Positions 1-8,111 of a stretch of 64,000 bases of DNA are shown one piece after another (position 1 is the stretch's first letter; each line of letters begins with the position of its first letter). The notes under the pieces are model-generated. The model saw only the letters and a list, made by a program, of their open reading frames with translations, did not search any database and was not told where the DNA came from. The stretch spans positions 7,316 through 71,315 of the forward strand of contig CAKTFH010000009.1 of assembly GCA_934555895.1 (NCBI GenBank), read 5' to 3'. The DNA is from an uncultured Muribaculaceae bacterium. GTDB taxonomy: Bacteria > Bacteroidota > Bacteroidia > Bacteroidales > Muribaculaceae. The position numbers were made by a program, and so were the translations under genes.

Positions 1-1043
1 ATGAAATCGAAGCCGACGGCATCCCGGTGGCCGCACGTGTACCGATGCATGCAGCCGACACATCGCCTCAGGCTGTGGCTGTCTCCACAGCGCAATGCCT
101 CGAAGGCATGGCCGAGGCTTTCGCGCGGCTGCAACCAGACATGGTGCTGATACTCGGCGACCGCTACGAGATGCTTGCCGTGGCCACAGCAGCGACTGTG
201 ATGCGCATCCCGCTGGCACACATCGCTGGCGGCGAAGTGTCGGAGGGCGCCTTCGACGACAATATCCGCCATGCGCTCACCAAGCTCTCCTCGCTCCATT
301 TCACCGCCACCGACGATTATCGCCGCCGTGTGATACAGATGGGCGAACAGCCCTCGCATGTGATTTACGCCGGCGCGCTCGGAGTGGAGAATCTGATGGA
401 CCTTCCCGATGAAGTTCCATTGGACGAACTTGAGGCTTTCACCGGTGTTCCCCTCACACAGGATACACTGCTGGTGACATACCATCCGGCCACACTCGAC
501 ACGGCCGAAACTCCCGCCAACCGCTGTCGGGCGCTCCTTGATGCCCTTGACCGTTTCCCGCAGTCGCCGGTCCTGATCACCTATCCCAACAACGACCCCG
601 GAGGAGCCGAAATCATCGCCCTCATCGACGAATACGCGAAGAAACACCCCGGCAGATGCAGCGTAGTGCCGTCGCTGGGGCGCCGCCGCTATCTGTCGGC
701 ACTGAAACATATCGGAGCCGTGGTGGGCAACTCATCGAGCGGCATAGTGGAGGTGCCGTCGGCCGGCATACCAACCGTCGACATCGGCATACGGCAGCGC
801 GGACGCACCGCCTCCGACTCTGTGATACACTGCGGCGACTCAGCTGATGAAATAGCTGTAGCCATCGCCCTGGCTCTCTCGCCGCAGGGCCGTGAGCGCG
901 CTGAAAAGGCGAAAAATCCATATTGCAAGCCCGGCACCGCCGCCCTCATAGCCCGCACCTTAGCTGAAACCCCACTCACATCGCTCGCTCCGAAGCGGTT
1001 CTACGACATTCCCGTTAATCCAGACTCACAATCAGCCCTATGA
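1..1043 (+). CDS. neuC: NeuC-like UDP/GDP-N-acetylglucosamine 2-epimerase (hydrolysing), 5' end cut off
   Basis: The reading frame is open from the first full codon at position 3 to the TGA at 1041-1043, so the gene enters from outside the window; about 346 codons are present against a usual 370-390, so roughly the first 30-40 residues are missing. Visible family signatures are the GDRYEML segment near the start, HIAGGEVSEG, and the C-terminal GNSSSGIVE / IGIRQRGR blocks of hydrolysing nucleotide-GlcNAc 2-epimerases. These enzymes release the nucleotide and form ManNAc-type sugar (or the 2,4-diacetamido analogue in the legionaminate route) in the cytoplasm. The stop overlaps the next start (ATGA at 1040-1043), so the two genes are translationally coupled. 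Because the neighbour at 1759 is a PtmE-like CBS-nucleotidyltransferase, a GDP-linked legionaminate-type substrate is possible; sequence alone does not settle UDP versus GDP. Confidence 0.9.
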   Translation, partial: EIEADGIPVAARVPMHAADTSPQAVAVSTAQCLEGMAEAFARLQPDMVLILGDRYEMLAVATAATVMRIPLAHIAGGEVSEGAFDDNIRHALTKLSSLHFTATDDYRRRVIQMGEQPSHVIYAGALGVENLMDLPDEVPLDELEAFTGVPLTQDTLLVTYHPATLDTAETPANRCRALLDALDRFPQSPVLITYPNNDPGGAEIIALIDEYAKKHPGRCSVVPSLGRRRYLSALKHIGAVVGNSSSGIVEVPSAGIPTVDIGIRQRGRTASDSVIHCGDSADEIAVAIALALSPQGRERAEKAKNPYCKPGTAALIARTLAETPLTSLAPKRFYDIPVNPDSQSAL

Positions 1044-1741
1044 CACCGCTTATCATCATACCCGCCCGCGGAGGCAGCAAAGGCATCCCCGGCAAGAACA
1101 TCAAACCGCTCGCCGGCAAACCGCTGATAGCCTACAGCATCGACATGGCGAAGCAGGTATGCCTCAGCCGCAATCTTCCTTTCAGCAATATTATGGTGAG
1201 CACCGACAGCGACCGCATAGCAGATGTGGCACGCGGCTGCGGCATCGAGGTAACATATATGCGTCCGGCCGAACTGGCCACCGACACCGCCGGCTCACGC
1301 GAGATGATGCTTGACGCCGCCCGCTGGGCTCGCGAAAACGGCATCGGCTTCGATTATATACTCCTTCTGCAGCCCACCTCGCCGCTGCGCACTCTTGAGG
1401 ACACCCTCGCCTGCATGGAGGCCTACGAGCGCGAACTGCCCGATATGGCGGTCACAGTGAAGGAGGCTTCGGCCAACCCCTACTACAACTGCTTCGAGAC
1501 CGGCGCCGACGGCAGCCTGCATATCTCCAAAGGAGAAGGGCTCTACACCCGCCGTCAGGACGCCCCCAAGGCGTGGGAAATGAACGGAGCCGTGTATGCC
1601 ATCAACCCCGACAGCCTCAGTGCGATGCCGATGGGGAACTTCCCGCGGCGCATTCCCGTGGAGATGCCCGCCTCACGCTCCGTCGACCTCGACACGCCTC
1701 TCGACTGGGCCATCGCAGAAGCCATAATCGCAAACCGCTAA
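1040..1741 (+). CDS. neuA: CMP-nonulosonate (N-acylneuraminate / legionaminate) cytidylyltransferase
   Basis: A 233-residue protein of the NeuA/LegF cytidylyltransferase fold. The CTP-binding loop PARGGSKGIPGKNIKPL lies at residues 8-24, the second signature STDSDRIADVA at about 54-64, and LQPTSPLR at 110-117. It activates a nine-carbon acidic sugar with CTP to give the CMP-sugar used by surface glycosyltransferases. It starts at an ATG that overlaps the stop of the upstream epimerase by four bases, and the next gene begins 17 bases downstream, so the three form one operon. Length is that of the bacterial single-domain enzymes without the C-terminal esterase domain. Whether the product is CMP-Neu5Ac, CMP-legionaminate or CMP-Kdn is not visible. 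Confidence 0.9.
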   Translation: MTPLIIIPARGGSKGIPGKNIKPLAGKPLIAYSIDMAKQVCLSRNLPFSNIMVSTDSDRIADVARGCGIEVTYMRPAELATDTAGSREMMLDAARWARENGIGFDYILLLQPTSPLRTLEDTLACMEAYERELPDMAVTVKEASANPYYNCFETGADGSLHISKGEGLYTRRQDAPKAWEMNGAVYAINPDSLSAMPMGNFPRRIPVEMPASRSVDLDTPLDWAIAEAIIANR

Positions 1742-1758
1742 ACCTCCCCTCCACCACA

Positions 1759-2814
1759 ATGCGACACCACTTACTCTACACCGACAACACCATTGCCGAC
1801 GCCCTGCGGAGCATCAACGACCTCCCCACAGGCGCAGTGCGCACGCTTATAGTCCTCGATTCGGAAAGCGGGGAAGTGAAAGGCACACTCACCGACGGCG
1901 ACATACGCCGCGGACTGCTCGACGGAGCCTCGCTCAGCGAGAGCGTCATCACGGTGATGAACTACTCGTTCATGTCGATAAGCACTTCAGCAGACCCGCT
2001 CGACACACTCGCTACTATACGCTCGGCACGCCGCAAAGGCATCAAGCTTCTCCCTGAACTTGGTCCCGACAACTCTTTGGCCGACATACTCGACCTCTCG
2101 CGGCAGACCACCCGCCTGCCTCTGAGCGCCCTGCTCATGGCCGGAGGTAAAGGCGAGCGACTGAGGCCACTCACCCTCACCACTCCCAAACCACTGCTGA
2201 AAATCGACGGGCGCCCCATCATCGACTACAATATCGAGCGCCTGGCCCGCGCCGGCATCACCGATGTGTCAGTGACCGTCCGCTATCTCGCCGACCAGAT
2301 ACTGCAATATTTCTCCGAACCGCGCCACGGCATCGAGGTAAAGTGCGTGGAGGAGGAGAAGCCGCTCGGCACCATAGGCTCGGCGGCACTGATAGAGCGC
2401 CCCGACGAAGGAGCCACCCTTGTGATGAACTCCGACCTTCTCACCACTATCGACCTCGAGGAGATGTATCTGCGCCATGTCACCATGGAGGCCGACATAA
2501 CCATAGCCGCCATACCCTATACTGTGTCGGTGCCCTACGCCATACTCACCACCGAGGGCGACGAGGTGCGTGCCCTCAGCGAGAAGCCCACCTACTCGCA
2601 CTTCGCCAACGCCGGAATCTATATCTTCAACAACGCCGTGCTCAACTCACTCAACCCCGAAGAGCGCACCGACGCCACCACGCTCATAGAAGCAGCCATG
2701 GAGCAGGGACTGAAGGTAACCTATTATCCCATCAGCGGCACATGGATCGACATAGGCTCGCCTGCCGATTTCGCCCACGCGCAGGAGCTTATGAAGCACA
2801 CCCGCACTCTCTGA
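1759..2814 (+). CDS. CBS-domain nucleotidyltransferase (PtmE-like glucosamine-1-phosphate guanylyltransferase family)
   Basis: The best start is the ATG at 1759, 17 bases after the preceding stop; the frame is open further upstream but that part lies inside neuA. The 351-residue product has a CBS pair in the first 115 residues (GTLTDGDIRRGLL at 42-54) and a sugar-nucleotidyltransferase domain from about 122 (MAGGKGERLRPLT at 127-139, then TPKPLLKIDGRPII). This architecture is that of PtmE from the legionaminic acid pathway, which makes GDP-glucosamine from GlcN-1-P. Combined with a NeuC-like and a NeuA-like gene it argues that the cluster makes a legionaminate-type sugar through GDP intermediates rather than plain sialic acid. 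The CBS pair may sense nucleotides. Substrate assignment is inference from family and context. Confidence 0.8.
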   Translation: MRHHLLYTDNTIADALRSINDLPTGAVRTLIVLDSESGEVKGTLTDGDIRRGLLDGASLSESVITVMNYSFMSISTSADPLDTLATIRSARRKGIKLLPELGPDNSLADILDLSRQTTRLPLSALLMAGGKGERLRPLTLTTPKPLLKIDGRPIIDYNIERLARAGITDVSVTVRYLADQILQYFSEPRHGIEVKCVEEEKPLGTIGSAALIERPDEGATLVMNSDLLTTIDLEEMYLRHVTMEADITIAAIPYTVSVPYAILTTEGDEVRALSEKPTYSHFANAGIYIFNNAVLNSLNPEERTDATTLIEAAMEQGLKVTYYPISGTWIDIGSPADFAHAQELMKHTRTL

Positions 2815-2877
2815 ACCCGAGGAAAACATTTTGTTGCCCCGGAGCGTTGAAAATCAAGACACAAAACAGACTGAATT

Positions 2878-4104
2878 ATGCCCGAATCCAATTTCATAGA
2901 CTACGTAAAAGTGATGTGCCGCTCAGGCAAAGGCGGAGCTGGCTCGCTCCACTTCCACCGTGCCAAATATGTGCCCAAAGGCGGTCCCGACGGAGGTGAC
3001 GGAGGCCGTGGGGGCCATGTGATTTTGCGTGGCAACAAAAACATGTGGACACTTCTGCCTCTGCGCTACCGCCGACATATCTTCGCCGGCAACGGTCAGG
3101 CTGGAAGCGCCGGACGCTCTTTCGGCAAAGACGGCGAAGACCAAATAGTGGATGTGCCATGCGGCACAGTGGTGTTCGATGCCGAGACCGGCGAATACCT
3201 CGCCGAAATAACCGACGACGGCCAGGAGGTAAAACTCCTGCGCGGCGGCAAAGGCGGCCTCGGCAACTGGCATTTCAAATCGGCCACCAACCGCACCCCG
3301 CGCTATGCGCAGCCCGGACAGCCCGCCATAGAGAAAACCGTAATCCTCGAGCTCAAGCTGCTTGCAGATGTGGGTCTGGTGGGATTTCCCAACGCCGGCA
3401 AGTCCACATTGCTGAGCGCCGTGTCAGCCGCACGCCCAAAAATTGCCGATTACCCCTTCACTACCATGGAGCCGCAGCTCGGCATCGTGGAGTATCGCGG
3501 CAACCGCTCGTTTGTTATGGCCGACATTCCAGGAATCATCGAAGGTGCCAGCGAGGGCAAAGGCCTTGGTCTTCGGTTCCTGCGCCACATAGAGCGCAAT
3601 GCCGTGCTTCTGTTTATGGTTCCCGCCGATGCCGACGACATAAAGAGGCAGTATGAGATTCTGCTTGAGGAGCTGCGCCGCTTCAATCCACAACTTGTCG
3701 ACAAACAGCGGGTGCTTGCCATCTCCAAATCGGATATGCTCGATAACGAACTGATTGCCGAAATCCGTCCCACACTGCCAACCGACCTCCCTGTGGTATT
3801 CATATCGTCAGTCAGCGGCATGGGCATCACCGAACTGAAGGACGCCCTCTGGAAGGCCATCACCGATGACGCCAACCGCATAGAGGTTTCGCCCATCACC
3901 CACCGCCCGCTCGACGGCAACCATCGTGTGCGCGAGGAAGATGAATTCATTTTCGAGAACACTCCCGGCGAGGAATCAATCGATGACCCCGATGAATACC
4001 TCTATGAAGACGAGGCATGGGGCGATGATGATGACGAGCCTACTCTCGAAGACCTCAGCTGGCAGTACGGCGACGATGACCCGACGCCTGACAACAAAGA
4101 CTGA
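2878..4104 (+). CDS. obgE: Obg family GTPase (ObgE/CgtA)
   Basis: A 408-residue essential GTPase that associates with the 50S ribosomal subunit. The glycine-rich Obg fold occupies about residues 1-160 ([15 protein letters not shown] at 34-48), followed by the GTPase domain with G1 GFPNAGKST at 169-177, the switch II motif DIPGIIEGA and the SKSD (NKxD-type) base-recognition motif. The last 65 residues are strongly acidic (runs of D and E), a typical but variable Obg tail. Spacing to the upstream nonulosonate genes is 63 bases with no obvious terminator, so read-through is possible. The gene ends before the two-way hairpin at 4127-4171. In many bacteria obgE follows rpmA; here it does not. Confidence 0.97.
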   Translation: MPESNFIDYVKVMCRSGKGGAGSLHFHRAKYVPKGGPDGGDGGRGGHVILRGNKNMWTLLPLRYRRHIFAGNGQAGSAGRSFGKDGEDQIVDVPCGTVVFDAETGEYLAEITDDGQEVKLLRGGKGGLGNWHFKSATNRTPRYAQPGQPAIEKTVILELKLLADVGLVGFPNAGKSTLLSAVSAARPKIADYPFTTMEPQLGIVEYRGNRSFVMADIPGIIEGASEGKGLGLRFLRHIERNAVLLFMVPADADDIKRQYEILLEELRRFNPQLVDKQRVLAISKSDMLDNELIAEIRPTLPTDLPVVFISSVSGMGITELKDALWKAITDDANRIEVSPITHRPLDGNHRVREEDEFIFENTPGEESIDDPDEYLYEDEAWGDDDDEPTLEDLSWQYGDDDPTPDNKD

Positions 4105-4126
4105 TACACCATCTGACAATACACAC

Positions 4127-4171
4127 CACAGGCTGCGCTCCGGAAGCAATTTCCATGGAGCGCAGCCTGTG
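4127..4171. terminator. Two-way intrinsic terminator between obgE and pncB
   Basis: A perfect 15-bp inverted repeat (4127-4141 with 4157-4171) whose loop can add four more pairs (GGAA/TTCC). It sits between convergent genes, 22 bases after the obgE stop and 17 bases after the end of pncB. U-runs are weak on both sides (TTATG..TTTTC on the + side), so termination strength is inferred from the stem. Confidence 0.75.
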
Positions 4172-4188
4172 TTATGTCTGGATTTTCT

Positions 4189-5394
4189 TCATTTGTCGAG
4201 GTGCAGCGTCTCGAGGAAACGCTTTACCGTGGCCTTGTCGCCCGAATATTTCCCGGGCTCCTCGCTCAGCTTGCAGGTCTGGCAATAGAACGGCCACGAC
4301 TCTGTAATTTTCACCGCTATAAGCTTTATGACAATATTCATAGGGCTCACGCCGTCGAAGTCGTTGGTGAAATGGGTGCCGATGCCGAACGAGGGCATGC
4401 ACTTATCCTGTGCATATTTCTGCAACTCTATGGCGCTGTCCACATCAAGGCCATTGCTGAACACAATCTGTTTAGTACGGGGGTCGATTTTCAGACTGCG
4501 GTATTTCTCCGTTATCAGGTCGAGCTCCCTGTAATTGTCGCCGCTGTCAACGCGCAGCCCCTTGAACATGTTGGCGTAATCTTCCGAAAAGTTCAGACTG
4601 AAAATGCGCCAGCCGTATGTATCATAGAGGAAAGTGCCCAACGCACCCCTATAGGTACTCGCCCATGCCTTCATAGCTATATGATTGGCCATCTGCGGCC
4701 CATACATACCCGCGATAGCGCATATCAATTCATGTGCCATGGTCCCGATTGGCACAAGGTCATATTTCATGGCCAGATACACGTTGCTCGTGCCTATGAA
4801 CTTGCCTAGACCGTGAATAGACTCCTGACAGTCCTTCATCGCCTTTACGGCGGTTTCCTGCGCCATGAACGACGCACGCCTACGGGTACCGAAGTCGCTG
4901 AACATGCATCCGGCCTCAATCAGACGCCGGGCCTTGCCATACGATTTTGTATAATACAAGTCATAATCAAAGAGGTAGTCCTCTCCCGTCATCATATAGT
5001 ATAGCTCCGAGATGATGGCAAGCACCTTTACTTCGAGAAATATTGTATTGCTCCAGCACCCCTCGAATTCGATATCCAGACGCCCGCTCTCGTCCTGGTT
5101 TATCCTCACCCAGCTGCTGTCGTAGCGGAACCCCTTCAGATAGCTGTAGAACCACGCCGGAATATACCGGCAACGCCGCCGCATGAAGGCTATTTCCTCG
5201 TCGGTAATCACCACCGATTCGAGCGCCTTCACCTGCCGGCGCAGCTCGTCGGCGAATCCCGGAGGATAGGCCGTATCGTTTCGATCGTTGAAGCGGTATT
5301 TCACCTGTGTGCGGGGATAATTTTCTATCACCGCGCAGCACATCGTGAACTTATAGAGGTCATCGTCTGTAAAATGTTGAATTATCTGACGCAT
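4189..5394 (-). CDS. pncB: Nicotinate phosphoribosyltransferase
   Basis: A 401-residue enzyme of the NAD salvage pathway (Preiss-Handler): nicotinate + PRPP + ATP to nicotinate mononucleotide. The N-terminal DDDLYKFTM segment (10-18), the AQETAVKAMKD region, the STYRGALGTFLYDTYG block carrying the family's phosphorylatable/substrate-binding histidine region, LRVDSGDN, and FGIGTHFTNDF near the C-terminus are characteristic. Length matches PncB. It starts at an ATG 45 bases downstream of a SIR2 gene remnant, itself NAD-related, so the two may once have been co-transcribed. It converges on obgE. Confidence 0.95.
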   Translation of the reverse strand: MRQIIQHFTDDDLYKFTMCCAVIENYPRTQVKYRFNDRNDTAYPPGFADELRRQVKALESVVITDEEIAFMRRRCRYIPAWFYSYLKGFRYDSSWVRINQDESGRLDIEFEGCWSNTIFLEVKVLAIISELYYMMTGEDYLFDYDLYYTKSYGKARRLIEAGCMFSDFGTRRRASFMAQETAVKAMKDCQESIHGLGKFIGTSNVYLAMKYDLVPIGTMAHELICAIAGMYGPQMANHIAMKAWASTYRGALGTFLYDTYGWRIFSLNFSEDYANMFKGLRVDSGDNYRELDLITEKYRSLKIDPRTKQIVFSNGLDVDSAIELQKYAQDKCMPSFGIGTHFTNDFDGVSPMNIVIKLIAVKITESWPFYCQTCKLSEEPGKYSGDKATVKRFLETLHLDK

Positions 5395-5439
5395 GTGTGT
5401 TCGTATCCTGAAATTAACGAATCAAGAGTCGCACCTCCG

Positions 5440-5574
5440 TCAATCGACATGCGGATGCTCTCCATAAGCGAACTTGAAGCCAGCGGCTGACATACCCGAT
5501 GTTCCGCCGACAACTATCGCATCGGCGGCATAGATTTTCTCCTTAAGCCGTTTTAACTTACCTTGTTCGTCCAT
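5440..5574 (-). pseudogene. Remnant of a SIR2-like (sirtuin family) gene, N-terminus only
   Basis: From the ATG at 5574 the frame gives 44 residues and stops. The segment ADAIVVGGTSGMSAAGFKF matches the NAD-binding start of bacterial SIR2-like proteins (usual form ADAIVIGAGAGLSxxAG, within proteins of about 270-290 residues). Everything after roughly residue 44 is absent; 45 bases later pncB begins. I see no continuation in another frame in 5395-5439. The longer open frame that starts further upstream (5757) runs through the acyltransferase end and is not coding. Reading as a decayed gene rather than a small functional peptide is inference, but a Rossmann half-motif without the rest cannot be a working sirtuin. 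The preceding acyltransferase stop lies 94 bases upstream. Confidence 0.65.
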
Positions 5575-5668
5575 ATTCCTGTAGTTTCTGTCTTTTAAAG
5601 TATAACACCAGCAAAAGAATATGGTTGGCCAAAATGCCAAGAAGGATAAAGAGAGGGCCCGGCTCAGA

Positions 5669-6250
5669 TCACTCAAGGGGGAAGGTGGAACGGCGGCCGG
5701 CGTTAGAGGCGACCACACGGGCAGGATTGCCCGCCACCACAGAGTCGGATGGCACATCGTGCACCACCACGGCGCCGGCTGCCACAGTCACGTTGTCGCC
5801 TATAGTGACGCCACCGACAATCTTCGCACCACAGCATATTGTGCAGTTGTCGCCAATCACAGGTCTGGCGCCCTGTGAATATCCTATCGTCACCTGCTGA
5901 CATACCACGGCATCACGGCCTATCCGCTCGGCATTTAGGCTGAGCGAGAATCCATGCATAAGCATCAGGCCGGGACCTATGTCGGAGGTGTGGATGAAGC
6001 AGCACTGCTGCCCCTTGAACGCCATTCGGCCAAGCAGACGCTCCTTGCGCGTGAGCCGGGCGTAGACTACCGACTGAAGTTCGGGATGGGTAGCGAAGCC
6101 GCGCGCACGGTTACGTGCGTTGCACTCAACGCCTATCCAGTCGCAGAACGCGCGGAAATCGGCATCTATCAGGCTTTTGACCTTTCTGTCGGCCATTGCG
6201 CTCATAACGGCGAGATACATGCGGCTCCAGAGGTATTTCAGAAATTCCAT
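5669..6250 (-). CDS. Left-handed beta-helix acyltransferase, serine acetyltransferase-like
   Basis: A 193-residue protein with an N-terminal helical part (1-80) and a hexapeptide-repeat coil from about 88 to 175 (IGPGLMLMHG, IGRDAVV, IGYSQGARP, VIGDNC, IVGGVTIGDNVTVAAGAVV), closing with GNPARVV at 174-180. This is the layout of CysE/NodL/LacA-type O-acetyltransferases. In a run of glycosyltransferases and a methyltransferase it more likely decorates a saccharide than makes O-acetylserine, and the N-terminal part is shorter than in CysE; the acceptor is unknown. It lies 31 bases after the methyltransferase gene in the same direction, so an operon is likely. Confidence 0.75.
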   Translation of the reverse strand: MEFLKYLWSRMYLAVMSAMADRKVKSLIDADFRAFCDWIGVECNARNRARGFATHPELQSVVYARLTRKERLLGRMAFKGQQCCFIHTSDIGPGLMLMHGFSLSLNAERIGRDAVVCQQVTIGYSQGARPVIGDNCTICCGAKIVGGVTIGDNVTVAAGAVVVHDVPSDSVVAGNPARVVASNAGRRSTFPLE

Positions 6251-6281
6251 GGTGACAAGCGGTTTCTATGAAAGTTGGCTA

Positions 6282-7178
6282 TCAGTCTTTGCCGAGAGCT
6301 TTCTTGATGCGGTTCAAGAGGCCGAACGGCAGCATGCGCATCACACGGTGCCCCATGGTGGTGAACAAACGCGAGCTCTGATAACGCATCGTGTTGGGCA
6401 GCGAATGGAAATATCCTACCGTGGCGGCAAGCATCTCCGATGCATTGCGGGCCGACTCGGCAGGGTCGAAAAGCTCAGGCGGCAGTTCGGCGGTCTTGGT
6501 TATCACAGCCACGACACGGTTCTCCACGGTTATCGAGGTTTCCACGGTAGCCACTGCAGCGAGTCTTTCGGTTACATCCACCCGTCCGCTCTCGTTCCAC
6601 AGCTTCAGATGTCCGCGTTCATCGATATCGAGATTCCACTGATGGAACCCGCGGTACGCCTCGCGGCGTGCCTCGTTGCGGAAATGATTGAGATAAAGCA
6701 CTCCCCCCTTGTGGAGACACGCCAGCGCCTCCACTATGCCGCGCAGTGGGTCGGCGCAGTGGTCGAGGGCGTTGCGCACATGCACCAGGCTAACGCTGTC
6801 GGGACGGTAAGTGGCCGACAGATTCTCTATCATGCCAAAACGGATGCGCGGACGGTCGATACGGTAGTCGTCGAGAATACGGTTGTAGAACAGCGCCAGT
6901 GGGTCAACATACTCAACCTTTGTGCCCGGCTTGGCCGGAAACAGATTGCCGAACGTGTAGCTGAGAGCACACCCGAGGTCTACGGCCACCGGCTCGTCAA
7001 CGGGGAGTGAGGCAATGAAATTCTGCACATCGAAATTGTCGACTACACACTCCTTGTTGTACAGCGACCAACTGAAGAGGTCTTTGCGGCGCTTTGTTGA
7101 GCCGTAATAACTTCGCCAGAAGCTCACTTCATAAGGCACTCCGTTGAGCCAGCGTAATATATTTCCGTTTTCGTTCAT
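6282..7178 (-). CDS. Class I SAM-dependent methyltransferase of unknown substrate
   Basis: The chosen start is the ATG at 7178 (MNENGNILRWLNG), 16 bases after the stop of the DUF4922 gene; an open extension to 7253 would overlap that gene. The 298-residue product has a methyltransferase core: motif I as AVDLGCALSYTFG (about 66-78), the acidic end of strand 2 (KVEYVDPLA), and the strand-4 region SLVHVRNALDHCADP, followed by GGVLYLNHF. The SAM loop is modified (GCALSYT rather than GxGxG). The last 80 residues are basic and helical. Its place between an acyltransferase and a nucleotidyl-transfer-like protein suggests a cell-surface glycan role; this is inference from context. Confidence 0.7.
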   Translation of the reverse strand: MNENGNILRWLNGVPYEVSFWRSYYGSTKRRKDLFSWSLYNKECVVDNFDVQNFIASLPVDEPVAVDLGCALSYTFGNLFPAKPGTKVEYVDPLALFYNRILDDYRIDRPRIRFGMIENLSATYRPDSVSLVHVRNALDHCADPLRGIVEALACLHKGGVLYLNHFRNEARREAYRGFHQWNLDIDERGHLKLWNESGRVDVTERLAAVATVETSITVENRVVAVITKTAELPPELFDPAESARNASEMLAATVGYFHSLPNTMRYQSSRLFTTMGHRVMRMLPFGLLNRIKKALGKD

Positions 7179-7194
7179 AATCTGATGATGAGGG

Positions 7195-8106
7195 TCATAG
7201 TGAGGTGAGTGTGTCGGGAGGCAAGCATGTCTGGGCCACGAGGTCAGACACAACTTCGGGAGTTATCCGGGCGAAATCATCGGGCGAAGGCACCACTATC
7301 ACACCTGCCAGGTCGACCGACGCCGGCGAGAGCATGAATTTGCCCTCCCCTTCGCCATAGAAATCAGGACGATGCCTGCGCCGTGGTATCACCACCGTGC
7401 GCCAGCGGCCCGAATCATAGCGGCAAAGGATGTTCATGCGCGGTTCCGGTTCACCGGCCGCATCCTGAAGTTCCTTCATATCGGAAAGCTTCGCCACCAC
7501 GCTACTGAGCCATGCCGTCATTTCGTCGCTGTCGTCGCTTTCATGCACGAATATAAGAAAGGGCGCGCTCCCCGGATTCTCAAGCAGCGGCAATTTGTCG
7601 GCCTCCACCGCCTGGAAATGGAAATGGTCGGGTGCCGACGCGCCGCAATGCGCGCCGTTATAGAAAAGTCCCATTCCCGGCATCGCCGCGGCCAGACGGA
7701 GCATATGGCCGAACCGTTTGCAACCTTCAGCTGCGATTATCTGTGGCACGTGCTCCTTGGCAGGAATGGTGAAATGCATCGGGAAGATAGGGAATGGATT
7801 CAGAAGCAGCTCATATTTCAGGTCGGCGAGCTCAGCCGAGAGGTCACCAGGGGCAAGTGAAAGCTGCTCGGCATAGCGGTTTTTGGCGCAAAGGAAGCAC
7901 GGCCGCGCCTCGATGCTTGCCGCATCGACTTTAGCCGCCGTCGACCTCACTCGGGCCGGATTATGCTGCAGCGTCACATGCCACGGAGTGCCCGAAGCCG
8001 CAGGCACATCCATGCCGCGGAGAGCAACACCCTGCAACGCGCTGAAATTGGCTGCGGCCATCGGCCATCGCTCGAGCTGTATTTTGTAAAATTCGGCGAG
8101 AGTCAT
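7195..8106 (-). CDS. DUF4922 protein, GalT/GDP-hexose phosphorylase-like (HIT superfamily)
   Basis: 303 residues from the ATG at 8106; a TTG at 8118 would overlap the preceding glycosyltransferase, so the ATG is preferred. RPCFLCAKNR lies at about 68-77 and the active-site-like DHFHFQ at 160-165. The latter fits the H-phi-H-phi-Q nucleotidyl-histidine motif seen in GDP-D-glucose/GDP-L-galactose phosphorylases and galactose-1-P uridylyltransferase relatives, where the second histidine is the nucleophile. The family is widespread in Bacteroidales, where I recall it only as DUF4922. The arrangement directly after a two-part glycosyltransferase suggests sugar-nucleotide turnover linked to glycan synthesis. 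Enzyme activity is not established; the phosphorylase/transferase reading is inference from the motif. Confidence 0.7.
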   Translation of the reverse strand: MTLAEFYKIQLERWPMAAANFSALQGVALRGMDVPAASGTPWHVTLQHNPARVRSTAAKVDAASIEARPCFLCAKNRYAEQLSLAPGDLSAELADLKYELLLNPFPIFPMHFTIPAKEHVPQIIAAEGCKRFGHMLRLAAAMPGMGLFYNGAHCGASAPDHFHFQAVEADKLPLLENPGSAPFLIFVHESDDSDEMTAWLSSVVAKLSDMKELQDAAGEPEPRMNILCRYDSGRWRTVVIPRRRHRPDFYGEGEGKFMLSPASVDLAGVIVVPSPDDFARITPEVVSDLVAQTCLPPDTLTSL

Positions 8107-8111
8107 GAGCT

